The position numbers and the translations under genes were made by a program. A stretch of DNA of 64,000 bases. Origin: G963662985 sp963662985 (lineage in GTDB: Bacteria; Chloroflexota; Anaerolineae; Anaerolineales; UBA11579). Positions 24,054-36,906 of this stretch are shown here, one piece after another. Location of the stretch: the NCBI GenBank assembly GCA_963662985.1, contig OY760067.1, positions 868,001-932,000 on the forward strand. The letters are read 5' to 3'. A model generated the notes under the pieces. The model saw only the letters and a program-made list of their open reading frames with translations. It had not been told where the DNA came from and did no database searches. Positions within the stretch are counted from its first letter, which is position 1. Every line of letters starts with the position of its first letter.

Positions 24054-26309
24054 TTATTTAAAATAATAATACTGAGAAGAAGAAGGCATTCGAAATTGCC
24101 TCAAATTATCTGAATTACTAAGGAATTCTAACTGTTTTATTGGTTTCAATTGCATTAAGTTATGAATATAATCTTCTTCGATTCCAAAAGGAACCAAAAT
24201 CGTTGTGATAGCATCTTCCAAAAGACCTAAATAATGTGCTACATCTACTTCATACTCTTCTGTTTGTTTTGCCAACTCCCATGCCAACACTCTTGGCTTG
24301 CCCTTCACATAGATAAATGGAACCATAGATCCTGCTCGAACATCTTCCCCATTATCAAAAAGTTGCTGCCCTGCCTGTGCCGCATGAGAAGGCACCCGAT
24401 AATCACTTAAATTTCTACTCAAACGTTGAGAGATTACATATTTTTCTATCGGAAGAGTTTCCTTCTTAATCTCTTTTACTAAATCCATCACAAAAGAAAA
24501 AATAGATAAAAAATAATTTTGCATATCATCCACATTTTCTGCCTGCGCAAGCAATTTAATAATATGAATCTGTGCTTCTTTTACCAGTAAGGGTTTATCA
24601 TGGCGACGGCATTGGATTCCTCTAGTTTTAATTTCCCCATCTCGAAACACGCCAAAATAAGCGTTAGGAACAGCATATCCTTTTGTTATTTTAGAAGAAA
24701 GAAATACTACCCATCTATAAATTCCTTCTAACTCAATCGGCAATCCTGTTTTAACTTCAACTTCATTTAACAACGGCATCACATTATCTTCAACCACAAT
24801 ATTTTTCTGTTTAACAAACAAACTATCAACAAAAACATGCAAAACTTCATATCCATGCGCTTCAAAACCATCTTTTGCATCCAAAAGGCTTTCTCGTCCC
24901 CAATGATTGATTTGTTCAAAAATATTTACTGAAGTCAAAGGAGCATTCTTAAATCCCGTATATCCGAAGCTTACGACTAACAACCACTTCAAAGCATCGG
25001 CCCTTGATTGATACACTTCTTGCATTTCAGACATATATTTTGCTTGATGTTTATAATATAATCGCCTTTCTAATAATGGAGCCAATGCTCTCGGAATTAT
25101 CCCCTTTGGGGCATCTTCTCTTCCCATTGTTTCTGGAGAAAGATTCTTTTCAACCATAATAGAAGGAAACATACTTTCAAAATCTACAGAAACAACATTT
25201 TCATGAACACCCAAAATTGGTTGAAAAATCATTCCTCCTCGATCAGCCTTCAAAAAATCTTCAGCATTACGCCACATTTCTGGCTTTTGTTTACGGTAAG
25301 GAATACAAGTGCCTGTTTTTAAAGCCTCAATCACTTCCAATGCAGCCACAGCTCTCCCAGGAGTTGAACGAGCCACTTCTTGTATTCCCATTCCAGAGAT
25401 TCTAGCAATTTCATAAACTGTTTCAATTGCTAAGCCCGTATAAAAATTCATGTTCTGTCGATCAATATGAATTCTGCCAAATAACAAAGTCTGTTGTTTT
25501 CGATGAATAACTCGTCCATATGAAACCAATGTACTTGCTGCAATTGACTGCACGCCTCTTTCTATATCACGGTTCAAAAAACTTGGGCGTTTTAGGCGGT
25601 TTGCCTCACTTTCAATAAGAGGAAATATCATCGAGTCACCATAATCCGATAAAATAATATCTGGATCATATGTTTCTAAAACTTTAGAAATGATTTTAAA
25701 CGATTTTTTCTCTTCAGTTAGATCTAAAAGAACTTTGTGACCTTCATAATTAAGTTCAATTGGCTTATGTATATGATTTATATTGGGATTTAAATTAGTT
25801 TGTAAATTCAAGATTTTTAAATCTGGAAGATCATAATTAATTTGCCAGCGATCTTCCTCAACATAAAATTCAACAATCTCTTTCGTATCTTCTTGATAAG
25901 AAAATTCAAAATTACAAAAAACAAATAAATTATAAAAAGCAGCATAATGAATAAACAAAGAATGCCCTACATCTTATAATTCAATTCGAGGATTAAATGT
26001 CTGAATAGATTTTGCTACTTTTTTATGCAAAAAATAGCTTGTAGTAGATACAGATAGAAATAATTTAACTTCTCCGTCAAATGGATGAATTCTCTCTTCT
26101 TTTTTCAAGATAATTTCATCTTTCCATTGTTTCTTTAAAAACGTCAAAATTGCATATAACTCTATTTTAGTTCCATATACAAAAAATTTTATTGGAAATC
26201 TATGATAAAAAGAACTCCTTTTCCCATCCTTCTCTAAAATCCAAAAAATATTCCCTCCTCCGTTTCTATTTTCATAGATATCTAAAAGCCGTCCAGCAAT
26301 ACGACGCAT
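24054..26309 (-). pseudogene. family B DNA polymerase interrupted by one in-frame TAA
   Basis: From the ATG at 26309 (AGGTGA upstream) 111 codons end at TAA (25974-25976). The same frame continues without shift for 5 codons plus 634 more, to 24054, so one base change splits the gene. The first part is the N-terminal domain. After the stop come DPDIIL-DYGDS, an exonuclease II-like motif, but the exonuclease I acids are absent (LKILNLQTNLN). Then come polymerase motif A VSVDFESMFPSI, motif B region KWLLVVSFGYTG, and motif C as HVFVDSLF, with only one Asp where DTD is usual. It lies 14 bp below a small gene in a tight operon. It may be a translesion-type polymerase without proofreading. Whether it is a real nonsense mutation, a split gene or a read error is open. 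Confidence 0.82.
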
Positions 26310-26322
26310 TCAATCACCTAAT

Positions 26323-26652
26323 TCAATTTACCTCATATTTTTTTAGTTCATTTAATATTTTTTCACAACGGGAAATTCGTTCATTCATATTCTCATAAAG
26401 AGTAAAGAATTTTTTATAAAGATTTTCTAAATTTTGTACATTCTTTTCTTGCTCTAATGAAATAGAAAGTAAAAAAATTTCTAACGGATATAAATCAGAA
26501 GCAAAACCAGCGGGCGTTAAATGTTTTCTTGCATAAACCAATAAATTATCAAAATAAACCTGGTCAATAATACGTAAAGCACGCCGATATTCCCTTAATT
26601 CAATATCTAGAGTATTAAATAAATCTGTCTGTGTTGCAAGGCTTCGTCCCAT
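26323..26652 (-). CDS. small helical protein of the polymerase cassette
   Basis: A 109-residue, mostly helical protein with a C-terminal coiled-coil look (residues 70-105). No motif is recognised. AAAGGAA precedes the ATG. It sits 10 bp after the RecA-fold-like gene and 13 bp before the polymerase, so the three are surely transcribed together. Near the N-terminus QTDLF resembles the short QxxLF-type peptide used to bind the DNA sliding clamp, which would suit a polymerase accessory factor; this is an inference. Confidence 0.7.
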   Translation of the reverse strand: MGRSLATQTDLFNTLDIELREYRRALRIIDQVYFDNLLVYARKHLTPAGFASDLYPLEIFLLSISLEQEKNVQNLENLYKKFFTLYENMNERISRCEKILNELKKYEVN

Positions 26653-26662
26653 AAAATTTCCT

Positions 26663-27241
26663 TTAAAATAAATCTAATTGAATTCCCATACTATTTGTAG
26701 ATTCCAACAGTTCTTTTTCTTGATAATTAAAAGTCCGCTTACAAATATCTTCTAACATTTCAAAAACCCATGGATAAGTTTGATAATCTTTTTGTGTAGC
26801 GCCTATAATAATAGGACGAGAAGCAGAGACTGCTAATATCTGTTTTTTAAGTACTTGGAGTTGTTGAATTTTTTCCACGTCAGATAAACTTTCTTCTTTA
26901 AAAGAAAATAAAAAATTTGGAATAAATACAGGCGCAGAAGAATCTGTATTTTCAATAATCATTGAAAGCTGGTATAAACTAATAGGCCTTGAATAAAAAA
27001 TATTTCTAAAATGAGCAACGATATTTTCTCTTTGTTGTCTTCTTAATATTCTCGCTAATTCATAAAGATCAATTTTTTCATCTGATTCAATTACATAAAC
27101 TCTATTATCCCAACTACATCCCACAATAAAACAATTAAATAGATTAAACAAATCTTTCCTATGAAGAGCAAAAACCAATGTACATCCATTTTGTTCGTAA
27201 ACAAAATGAAAATCATATATCATAAGTGCATTTATATTCAT
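26663..27241 (-). CDS. first gene of the polymerase cassette, possibly a degenerate RecA-fold protein
   Basis: A 192-residue protein. The pattern NRVYVIESDEKIDLYELARILRRQ followed by helix and IFYSRPISLYQLSMII loosely recalls the core of RecA/Rad51 proteins, but no Walker A loop is present, so the assignment is weak. The C-terminus ends in GIQLDLF, again like a sliding-clamp-binding peptide. Position before a B-family polymerase recalls the ImuA (RecA-like), ImuB, DnaE2 cassettes. There is no Shine-Dalgarno. TATAAA ends 6 bp before the ATG, so the mRNA is probably leaderless, and an SOS-box-like site overlaps this promoter. Confidence 0.68.
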   Translation of the reverse strand: MNINALMIYDFHFVYEQNGCTLVFALHRKDLFNLFNCFIVGCSWDNRVYVIESDEKIDLYELARILRRQQRENIVAHFRNIFYSRPISLYQLSMIIENTDSSAPVFIPNFLFSFKEESLSDVEKIQQLQVLKKQILAVSASRPIIIGATQKDYQTYPWVFEMLEDICKRTFNYQEKELLESTNSMGIQLDLF

Positions 27242-27247
27242 ATTTTA

Positions 27248-27266
27248 TTTATAGCACATATGTTCT
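27248..27266 (-). promoter_or_regulatory. -10 box with overlapping SOS-box-like site for the polymerase cassette
   Basis: On the minus strand AGAACATATGTGCT (27253-27266) abuts TATAAA (27248-27253), which ends 6 bp before the ATG. The site differs at 2 of 14 positions from AGAACAAATGTTCT at 19653-19666 and at one base from GAACNNNNGTTC. No good -35 is seen. Confidence 0.5.
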
Positions 27267-27307
27267 TTTTAGGGCAGGGGAGATATTTTTAGACACACTT
27301 TACAAAC

Positions 27308-27334
27308 AAAAAAAGTGGCTAATATGGCCACCTT
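27308..27334 (-). terminator. terminator after tRNA-Lys
   Basis: GTGGC / GCCAC stem with a long T-run on the minus strand; it ends the rRNA-tRNA transcript. Confidence 0.75.
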
Positions 27335-27340
27335 TGGGAG

Positions 27341-27413
<73 letters not shown>

Positions 27414-27482
27414 GGAATGCCTGTTTATTATATCTAAGATAAGCTAATTGTCAAACCACATTCATTAAATAAAAAAAAGATT

Positions 27483-27598
27483 CTTGGCGGCGACCTACTC
27501 TCCCAGGGGGCCGCCCCCCAAGTACCATCGGCGCTAACGGTCTTAACTACTGGGTTCGGGATGTTACCAGGTGTACCTCCGTTGCTACTGCCACCAAG
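27483..27598 (-). rRNA. rrf: 5S ribosomal RNA
   Basis: The ends CTTGGTGGC and GCCGCCAAG pair; the interior has the usual CCCGAACCCAG and GGGAGAGTAGG segments. It is the third rRNA of the operon and is preceded by 23S on the minus strand. Confidence 0.94.
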
Positions 27599-27760
27599 AA
27601 ATCTTTCATTTCTTACTTTTTATATTGAATAGACAGGCATTTTATCACCTGTCCCTATTTCCTTCAAGGTCTCCCTCTCCAAATCTAGGCAAACTTACAA
27701 CTTTTTTTCTTCTGTGTTTCTTTCGTTTCTCGAAAAATTACCCAATTCTCCGCATCACTA

Positions 27761-30714
<2,954 letters not shown>

Positions 30715-30718
30715 TTAT

Positions 30719-30744
30719 GTGATGCGGAGAATTTGATAATTTTT
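30719..30744 (-). other. 23S processing stem, 5' strand (partner at 27733-27758)
   Basis: The 26 bases here and those at 27733-27758 are reverse complements except for about three positions, so they pair into a long stem enclosing 23S, as expected for RNase III processing. Confidence 0.8.
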
Positions 30745-31083
30745 CAATCATCATTTTCTATGTTCGTTTTTTGTTGTTGATTTGTTCCTTCAACAACTAA
30801 CATTATTTTTTGAAGATACTATCGTTACAATGTGCAAATCCAAAAGATTTGCCATTACAAAAAAACTCCATTTTTTATTTTTATCCCTAAAAAAATTTCA
30901 TTTTTTCTTGATAACATTTTTTTTGTCGTTTGTTTGTATTCAATTATTAAAGTGCAAGTTCTGGTCTTCTTGTTTCGAATCCCAGCAGATGTACTAGACT
31001 TCCGTCTTTCACATCTGCTGACCTTCAAATCTTTCTGACTTGAAAACAACCTAGTCATCTTGCCCCAGGTTGTTGGTCTTTTG
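30745..31083 (-). other. internal transcribed spacer, tRNA-Ala to 23S
   Basis: AT-rich spacer without a gene. It has a local hairpin with 10-bp arms (CAGCAGATGT / ACATCTGCTG, 30983-31020) and another (AACAACCT / AGGTTGTT, about 31047-31073). Confidence 0.6.
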
Positions 31084-31156
31084 TGGAGATGAGGGGACTC
31101 GAACCCCTGGCCCCTGCCTTGCAAAGGCAGTGCTCTTCCAGCTGAGCTACATCCCC
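31084..31156 (-). tRNA. tRNA-Ala (TGC)
   Basis: Acceptor GGGGATG/CATCTCC, anticodon loop TTTGCAA with TGC, T arm AGGGGTTCGAGTCCCCT. It lies in the usual place in the 16S-23S spacer. Confidence 0.97.
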
Positions 31157-31173
31157 TCACGCTGTTTTACGCT

Positions 31174-31249
<76 letters not shown>

Positions 31250-31290
31250 CTTTTTCTCTCAAACTTCTTTGCTTTGTAATGTACTGTGTG

Positions 31291-31333
31291 CACATCAACA
31301 ACTCAAAAGTGATAGGAATCTCCGATCATTTGA
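31291..31333 (-). other. 16S processing stem, 3' strand (partner at 33017-33061)
   Basis: This segment and 33017-33061 are largely complementary, with a perfect core AAAAGTGATAGGAA / TTCCTATCACTTTT. It would form the stem that encloses 16S in the precursor. Confidence 0.8.
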
Positions 31334-31458
31334 TCAAGATTTTTGATTCGCTCCACCACCGCTAGTGGAACTCGGCTTCGCTATTCGCTAACCTGTTTTT
31401 TTTATTCTGGTATTCTTTCCAGTTGCACCACTAGGATGCTGACCTTCAAGTTACTCTA

Positions 31459-32968
<1,510 letters not shown>

Positions 32969-33101
32969 TTTCATCACGCTTCTCGCGTGTATTTCACTTC
33001 TTACGCGGCTCTTTTCTCAAATGAATCTTTGGTTTCCTATCACTTTTCAATTGTTAATGTGCTGATTTTTGTTGTTGCCGTTGTTTTCAACAGCAGGATT
33101 T

Positions 33102-33129
33102 ATTTTACCAATCTTTTTGATAATGTCAA
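33102..33129 (-). promoter_or_regulatory. rRNA promoter P2
   Basis: On the minus strand TTGACA (33124-33129), 16-bp spacer, TAAAAT (33102-33107), about 130 bp before 16S. Confidence 0.75.
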
Positions 33130-33287
33130 GAAATTGGTCATTTTTCCTTAGAAGTAGCTTTGTTTTTTCAAACAAGAAAGAAAGTTGCTTTTTAGTGCTA
33201 ATATCAAAAAACTCTTCTTTATTCTATCAGCTTCTTCATTATTGTTACTGTTAAATTTCTAGTATATTATTCTCAACGAGCTCATGG

Positions 33288-33315
33288 ATTATACCAAACT
33301 ACCTTAATTCGTCAA
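33288..33315 (-). promoter_or_regulatory. rRNA promoter P1
   Basis: On the minus strand TTGACG (33310-33315), 16-bp spacer, TATAAT (33288-33293). With P2 it forms a tandem pair, as is common for rRNA operons. The rest of the 32969-33396 leader contains the 16S processing stem and no gene. Confidence 0.75.
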
Positions 33316-33396
33316 CCACTTGTCTGACAATACTCCAATTCTTTAAGGTTATAAAAATAACATTTTAAAATGATAAAAGGAAACATTAAGATAATC

Positions 33397-33425
33397 AAAA
33401 AGACTTCTTAGTGAAGTCTTTTTTT
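33397..33425. terminator. terminator after tRNA-Ser
   Basis: AAAAAGACTTC / GAAGTCTTTTT around TTAGT, T-run in both directions. Confidence 0.88.
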
Positions 33426-33428
33426 GAG

Positions 33429-33515
33429 CGGAGAGGGTGGGATTCGAACCCACGTTACCTTTCGGTAAACGCGCTCTCCAGGCGCGCGCACTAGGCCGGA
33501 CTATGCGACCTCTCC
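33429..33515 (-). tRNA. tRNA-Ser (GGA)
   Basis: Eighty-seven bases with acceptor GGAGAGG/CCTCTCC, anticodon loop CTGGAGA with GGA, a long class II variable arm (GTTTACCGAAAGGTAAC) and T arm GTGGGTTCGAATCCCAC. Confidence 0.96.
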
Positions 33516-33590
33516 ATATTTTCTCTAGCCGCAAAATTATACCAAACTTTATTTGGAATTAGAAGGTTTTCAAATTAATTCTATTGTTTT

Positions 33591-34082
33591 TTATTTATTA
33601 GGTGCATTTCTGCTGTTTTGATTATTCTCAGAATTATTTCTACTGCGATTATTTCCGCGACTATATTTCTTGCGTCGATTGCGATTATTGTTTTTACGGA
33701 TATTTGTTGGAACAACTTTAAATGAATTATCTTCTTTCACCCACATATATCCATTTTCGATGCCTAATTGAATTGCATTGAAAAAGCCATCTTCAATATC
33801 TGGGCGTCGAGCATATTCCATTTTTTTCATTCTCAAACCTGATAGTTCAAAAACTGTACCTACAGGCATTTCTTTAAAAGGAACAAATCGATTCATCATT
33901 TGATGAGGATCTAAAGGTTTTTTCTCATCATCCTCTGAAACATCTGGATTCTCTACATCTTCAATTAAAGACATAACAGAACCGTCGATTTCGTTTGAGT
34001 TATTATCTATTTTTTGTTTGTTATCAAAGTTTTTATGTTCAATTTCGTTTTCATTTGTTATCTGCTTATTTTCTTGTTCCAT
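33591..34082 (-). CDS. hypothetical protein with acidic N-tail and basic Asn/Arg C-tail
   Basis: A 163-residue protein in three parts: residues 1-55 are acidic and Asn/Glu/Lys-rich; 56-125 form a compact domain (FVPFKEMPVGTVFELSGLRM, then a segment with FFNAIQLGIENGYMW); residues 126-163 are a disordered run of Asn, Arg, Lys and Ser that could bind nucleic acid. No family is recognised. AGAGGTT precedes the ATG, with a TATAAT further up. It follows the CYTH gene by 26 bp, so the two may be co-transcribed. Confidence 0.7.
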   Translation of the reverse strand: MEQENKQITNENEIEHKNFDNKQKIDNNSNEIDGSVMSLIEDVENPDVSEDDEKKPLDPHQMMNRFVPFKEMPVGTVFELSGLRMKKMEYARRPDIEDGFFNAIQLGIENGYMWVKEDNSFKVVPTNIRKNNNRNRRKKYSRGNNRSRNNSENNQNSRNAPNK

Positions 34083-34108
34083 GGTAACCTCTAGCTTATT
34101 ATACTATT

Positions 34109-34699
34109 TCAATCAGCATATTCCAAACCTAATTCCATCACAGTCGGCATCCATCCGCCAAACGAATTAAATGTTAATTCATTCAAACTATCATCAATTT
34201 TTTTTATATCAAGAAAACAATTGTAATAGCCCTTTCTAACTTGAGTATCCCAATTCAAATTTAATAAATCTGCTTTCTCTTCAATTAATTCCAAATTTTG
34301 ATCCTCTATCTCCACAAAACAGCCTAATGCTGTTTCATCAATCGTAATAACTGCACCTTGCCAAGCAAAAGCAGTTCGATATTTCTCAAATAAAAGATAC
34401 CTTTCGTATCCTAAAGCTTTTATCATTGCCCTAGCCGCATCAATATTCGAAACTTCGAATTCAATTTCATCTCTTATATTAAATGTTAGCGCTCTTTTAT
34501 ATGTTATTTTTTGTTTCCAATCAGTTCGTAAGCGTAAAATTTGAAAATTTTTATTCAATTCTTTATCAGGTGTATCAAAAAGCTCATTAATTTCTAAATA
34601 ACGAGAATGAATACAACTGGCACCTACTCGATTCATAACCTCAATAAAACGTGGTAAATCTTTAATTATAAATCTCACTTCAATTTCTTTATTATTCAT
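34109..34699 (-). CDS. CYTH domain protein (CyaB-like class IV cyclase or triphosphatase fold)
   Basis: A 196-residue protein. The N-terminal EIEVRF is the ExExK/R signature of the CYTH fold. Further strands carry LRLRTDWKQKITYKR, DEIEFEVSNID, and VEIEDQN near residue 130, with the alternating acidic and basic residues that line the triphosphate tunnel. Family members hydrolyse triphosphates (thiamine triphosphate, tripolyphosphate) or make cyclic AMP; the sequence does not decide. No Shine-Dalgarno; TATAAT at 34707-34712 ends 7 bp before the ATG, so the mRNA is probably leaderless. It is divergent from the methyltransferase gene. Confidence 0.85.
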   Translation of the reverse strand: MNNKEIEVRFIIKDLPRFIEVMNRVGASCIHSRYLEINELFDTPDKELNKNFQILRLRTDWKQKITYKRALTFNIRDEIEFEVSNIDAARAMIKALGYERYLLFEKYRTAFAWQGAVITIDETALGCFVEIEDQNLELIEEKADLLNLNWDTQVRKGYYNCFLDIKKIDDSLNELTFNSFGGWMPTVMELGLEYAD

Positions 34700-34759
34700 G
34701 TATTAAATTATAAGCGAAATTTCGATTATATTATTTAGAAATAAAGATATAATATTTTT

Positions 34760-35512
34760 ATGGATGCAAACTATTACCATCTACATCATATATTGTTCAA
34801 TGAAGATATTCTGTTTTGGAAAAATTTTTTACTAAGAGCTAAAACTATTGATAGTGGCATCTCTCTTGAATTAGGATGCGGAACAGGAAGGATTTTTGAA
34901 TTAATATCAAATTCTGAAGGATTTAACGAACAACAAATCATCTATGGTCTTGATAATAACTTAGAAATGCTTTCTATTGCAAAAAAGAATTTATCTCATT
35001 TTCATCAATTTATCTTTATTGAAAAAAATATGCTAGAGATGAACTTTCCAATCAAATTTTCATTAATCTATTTACCTTGCAATACTTTTAGTATTTTTTC
35101 TATTATTGATCAAAAAAAATTATTAAATAAAATAAAAAATCACTTAAGTCCAAAAGGAAGCTTTATCTTTAGTCAACCAAATCCTCATGTTTTTAAATCG
35201 ATTCCAGATTCAGAAGAGCCAGAATCAGAAATCACCATTTACAATGAAGAGACTAAGAACCCTATTATGATAAGCAGCGAATGGAGATCTGACTCTCAGA
35301 AATTTTATCTAAGTTGGCATTACGATGAAATTTCATCAAATGGTGATGTCTCAAGAACTACACTCGAAACAACCCATCACCTAACCAATACAAATAAAAT
35401 AAAAAAAATTATTACAGACTCCGGTTTAATTATCAAAAATATATGGGGAGATTTTGATAAATCCAGATATACAAAAGATTCTGATAACTTAATTATCGAA
35501 GCAGGTTTTTAA
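34760..35512 (+). CDS. class I SAM-dependent methyltransferase
   Basis: A 250-residue protein. SLELGCGTGRIFELI is motif I binding S-adenosylmethionine, with Asp in IYGLDNNLEML as the adenosine-ribose acid, then LIYLPCNTFSIF and FSQPNPHVF in the later strands. The substrate is unknown. No ribosome-binding site; TATAAT at 34748-34753 ends 6 bp before the ATG, which points to a leaderless mRNA. Its promoter lies back to back with that of the CYTH gene within 60 bp. Confidence 0.88.
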   Translation: MDANYYHLHHILFNEDILFWKNFLLRAKTIDSGISLELGCGTGRIFELISNSEGFNEQQIIYGLDNNLEMLSIAKKNLSHFHQFIFIEKNMLEMNFPIKFSLIYLPCNTFSIFSIIDQKKLLNKIKNHLSPKGSFIFSQPNPHVFKSIPDSEEPESEITIYNEETKNPIMISSEWRSDSQKFYLSWHYDEISSNGDVSRTTLETTHHLTNTNKIKKIITDSGLIIKNIWGDFDKSRYTKDSDNLIIEAGF

Positions 35513-35647
35513 TTTAATTTTTTATCGTTAATATTAGTCATATAGATTATATATATTTTTCCAACAACGTATATACATTTTTCTTATTTTCAGATTCTAT
35601 ACTACAGACATAAATAAAAAGAAATTTTTATAAAAGGAGATGAAAAA

Positions 35648-36046
35648 ATGTATACATACTATAACCCTACAAAACGTTTATTTGATTTAATGCGAGAATC
35701 TGAAACCGCGTTATCTACACAAAGTATTCCAATGAATGTTATCGCCAATGAAGATTCTTATGAAATTCAAGCTTTCCTACCTAATTTAAAGGCAGAAGAT
35801 ATCGAAATTGAAATTCTAGAAAATCGTATCATTATCAGAGGCGAATATCCTGATATTGAACAAACTGAAAATACTACTTATCTTTTACGCGAACAACCTG
35901 TTGGAAAATTTAGCCGATCATTACGAATGCCTAAAGATTTAGATGCAAACAATGCAGATGCAAAAGTAAAAGATGGCGTTCTCACTTTAACTGTTCCTCA
36001 AGCAGAACACGCTAAAGCTAAAATGATCACTGTCAAAGCAAAATAA
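35648..36046 (+). CDS. small heat shock protein, Hsp20/alpha-crystallin
   Basis: A 132-residue chaperone with a short N-terminal arm, the alpha-crystallin domain (VIANEDSYEIQAFLPNLKAED, then GEYPDIEQ, LLREQPVGKFSRSLRMP) and the signature KVKDGVLTLTVPQ near the end. Such proteins form oligomers that hold unfolded proteins. AAAGGAGAT precedes the ATG. The gene is single, with a terminator 40 bp after it. The 135-bp upstream region is AT-rich; I see no CIRCE element. Confidence 0.95.
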   Translation: MYTYYNPTKRLFDLMRESETALSTQSIPMNVIANEDSYEIQAFLPNLKAEDIEIEILENRIIIRGEYPDIEQTENTTYLLREQPVGKFSRSLRMPKDLDANNADAKVKDGVLTLTVPQAEHAKAKMITVKAK

Positions 36047-36084
36047 CCAATAAAATATAAAATAATTTTTCTCCTCAAGAATCG

Positions 36085-36113
36085 TAAAAAGGTGGATATT
36101 GTCCACCTTTTTA
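36085..36113 (+). terminator. terminator of the Hsp20 gene
   Basis: AAAAAGGTGGA / TCCACCTTTTT with a short loop and T-run. Confidence 0.88.
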
Positions 36114-36160
36114 CATTTAATTAAACAATTTAATGCTAAAATTAGTTACAAAGGAATGTT

Positions 36161-36604
36161 ATGAAAAATAAAAAAATTGCAGAGGAAAAAAAAGTCAATA
36201 AAATCACAAATGCCAAACATAATAAACAATTTTGGTTGCAAATAATGATTCCTTTGATTGGTTTTATCCTTTTTGTGGCATTAGGATGGATTATTTTTGG
36301 TATAACAAATGTTGGAAATATTAGCTCTTGGTCTAGCTTATCAATCATATTTCTCTCTGTTTTTATATTATTGGTTTGCTTATTGACTTTAATAGTTTTA
36401 ATTTTTGCAACCATTGGATTATCAAAATTATTAAACCTTCTTCCTGAAAAGACTTTTATAGCTCAAAAATGGTTACAAATGATAAACAATAAAGTAAAAA
36501 TTTTTTCAGATAAAATCGCTTCCCCATTAATTACATCAAAATCTTGGTTTTTAACTTTAAATATAAGAAATATACATAATAAGGATGGAGAAAAAAATGA
36601 GTAA
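36161..36604 (+). CDS. hypothetical membrane protein, two helices
   Basis: A 147-residue protein: a basic N-terminus (residues 1-22), membrane helices at about 24-50 and 62-88, and a basic, soluble C-terminal half. AAGGAATG precedes the ATG. Its stop overlaps the next small gene by 8 bp, so the pair is translationally coupled. No family is recognised; a role near the envelope is likely from topology only. Confidence 0.72.
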   Translation: MKNKKIAEEKKVNKITNAKHNKQFWLQIMIPLIGFILFVALGWIIFGITNVGNISSWSSLSIIFLSVFILLVCLLTLIVLIFATIGLSKLLNLLPEKTFIAQKWLQMINNKVKIFSDKIASPLITSKSWFLTLNIRNIHNKDGEKNE

Positions 36605-36827
36605 TTCAGAGAAAAAAGAACTTATTAAATCGAGTACTATATCAACTCAGTCTAAAGCTCTTTTAATTGGATCAATTGCTGGTGGTATTTTAGGCGCAAT
36701 AACTGGTTTATTAATAGCAAAAAGAGTGGAAGAAGCTGATGGAGAATTAAAAATCTCAGCCAATGAAGGTATGCGGCTCGCAATGCTAATTTTTAGTTTT
36801 TTAAAAGATATTAGTAAATTTGGTTAG
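36597..36827 (+). CDS. small YtxH-like membrane protein
   Basis: A 76-residue protein. I take the ATG at 36597, since AAGGATGGAG lies upstream at the right distance, not the ATG inside that site. One glycine-rich membrane helix (LIGSIAGGILGAITGLLIA) is followed by KR and a soluble tail, as in YtxH-like and gas-vesicle-type small proteins. It overlaps the preceding gene by 8 bp and shares a terminator that begins at its stop codon. Function unknown. Confidence 0.7.
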   Translation: MSNSEKKELIKSSTISTQSKALLIGSIAGGILGAITGLLIAKRVEEADGELKISANEGMRLAMLIFSFLKDISKFG

Positions 36828-36863
36828 AAAACAAAAGAGTGGGACTCCACTCTTTTGTTTTCT
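36826..36863 (+). terminator. strong terminator overlapping a stop codon
   Basis: Perfect 17-bp arms around GACT. The left arm starts within the TAG of the preceding gene. The arms contain internal A- and T-runs. Confidence 0.85.
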
Positions 36864-36906
36864 AACTTGCTATTTTTTCAAAGATAATACCATTATAATA
36901 CTAAAC

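Noticed and set aside
30983..31020. Spacer hairpin as an extra tRNA (it contains TTCGAATCC nearby)
   Set aside because: No acceptor or anticodon arm can be formed; it is only a local stem.
36820..36906. Upstream extension of the PfkB-like gene
   Set aside because: It would run through a strong terminator hairpin; the ATG at 36907 has a -10 box at leaderless spacing.
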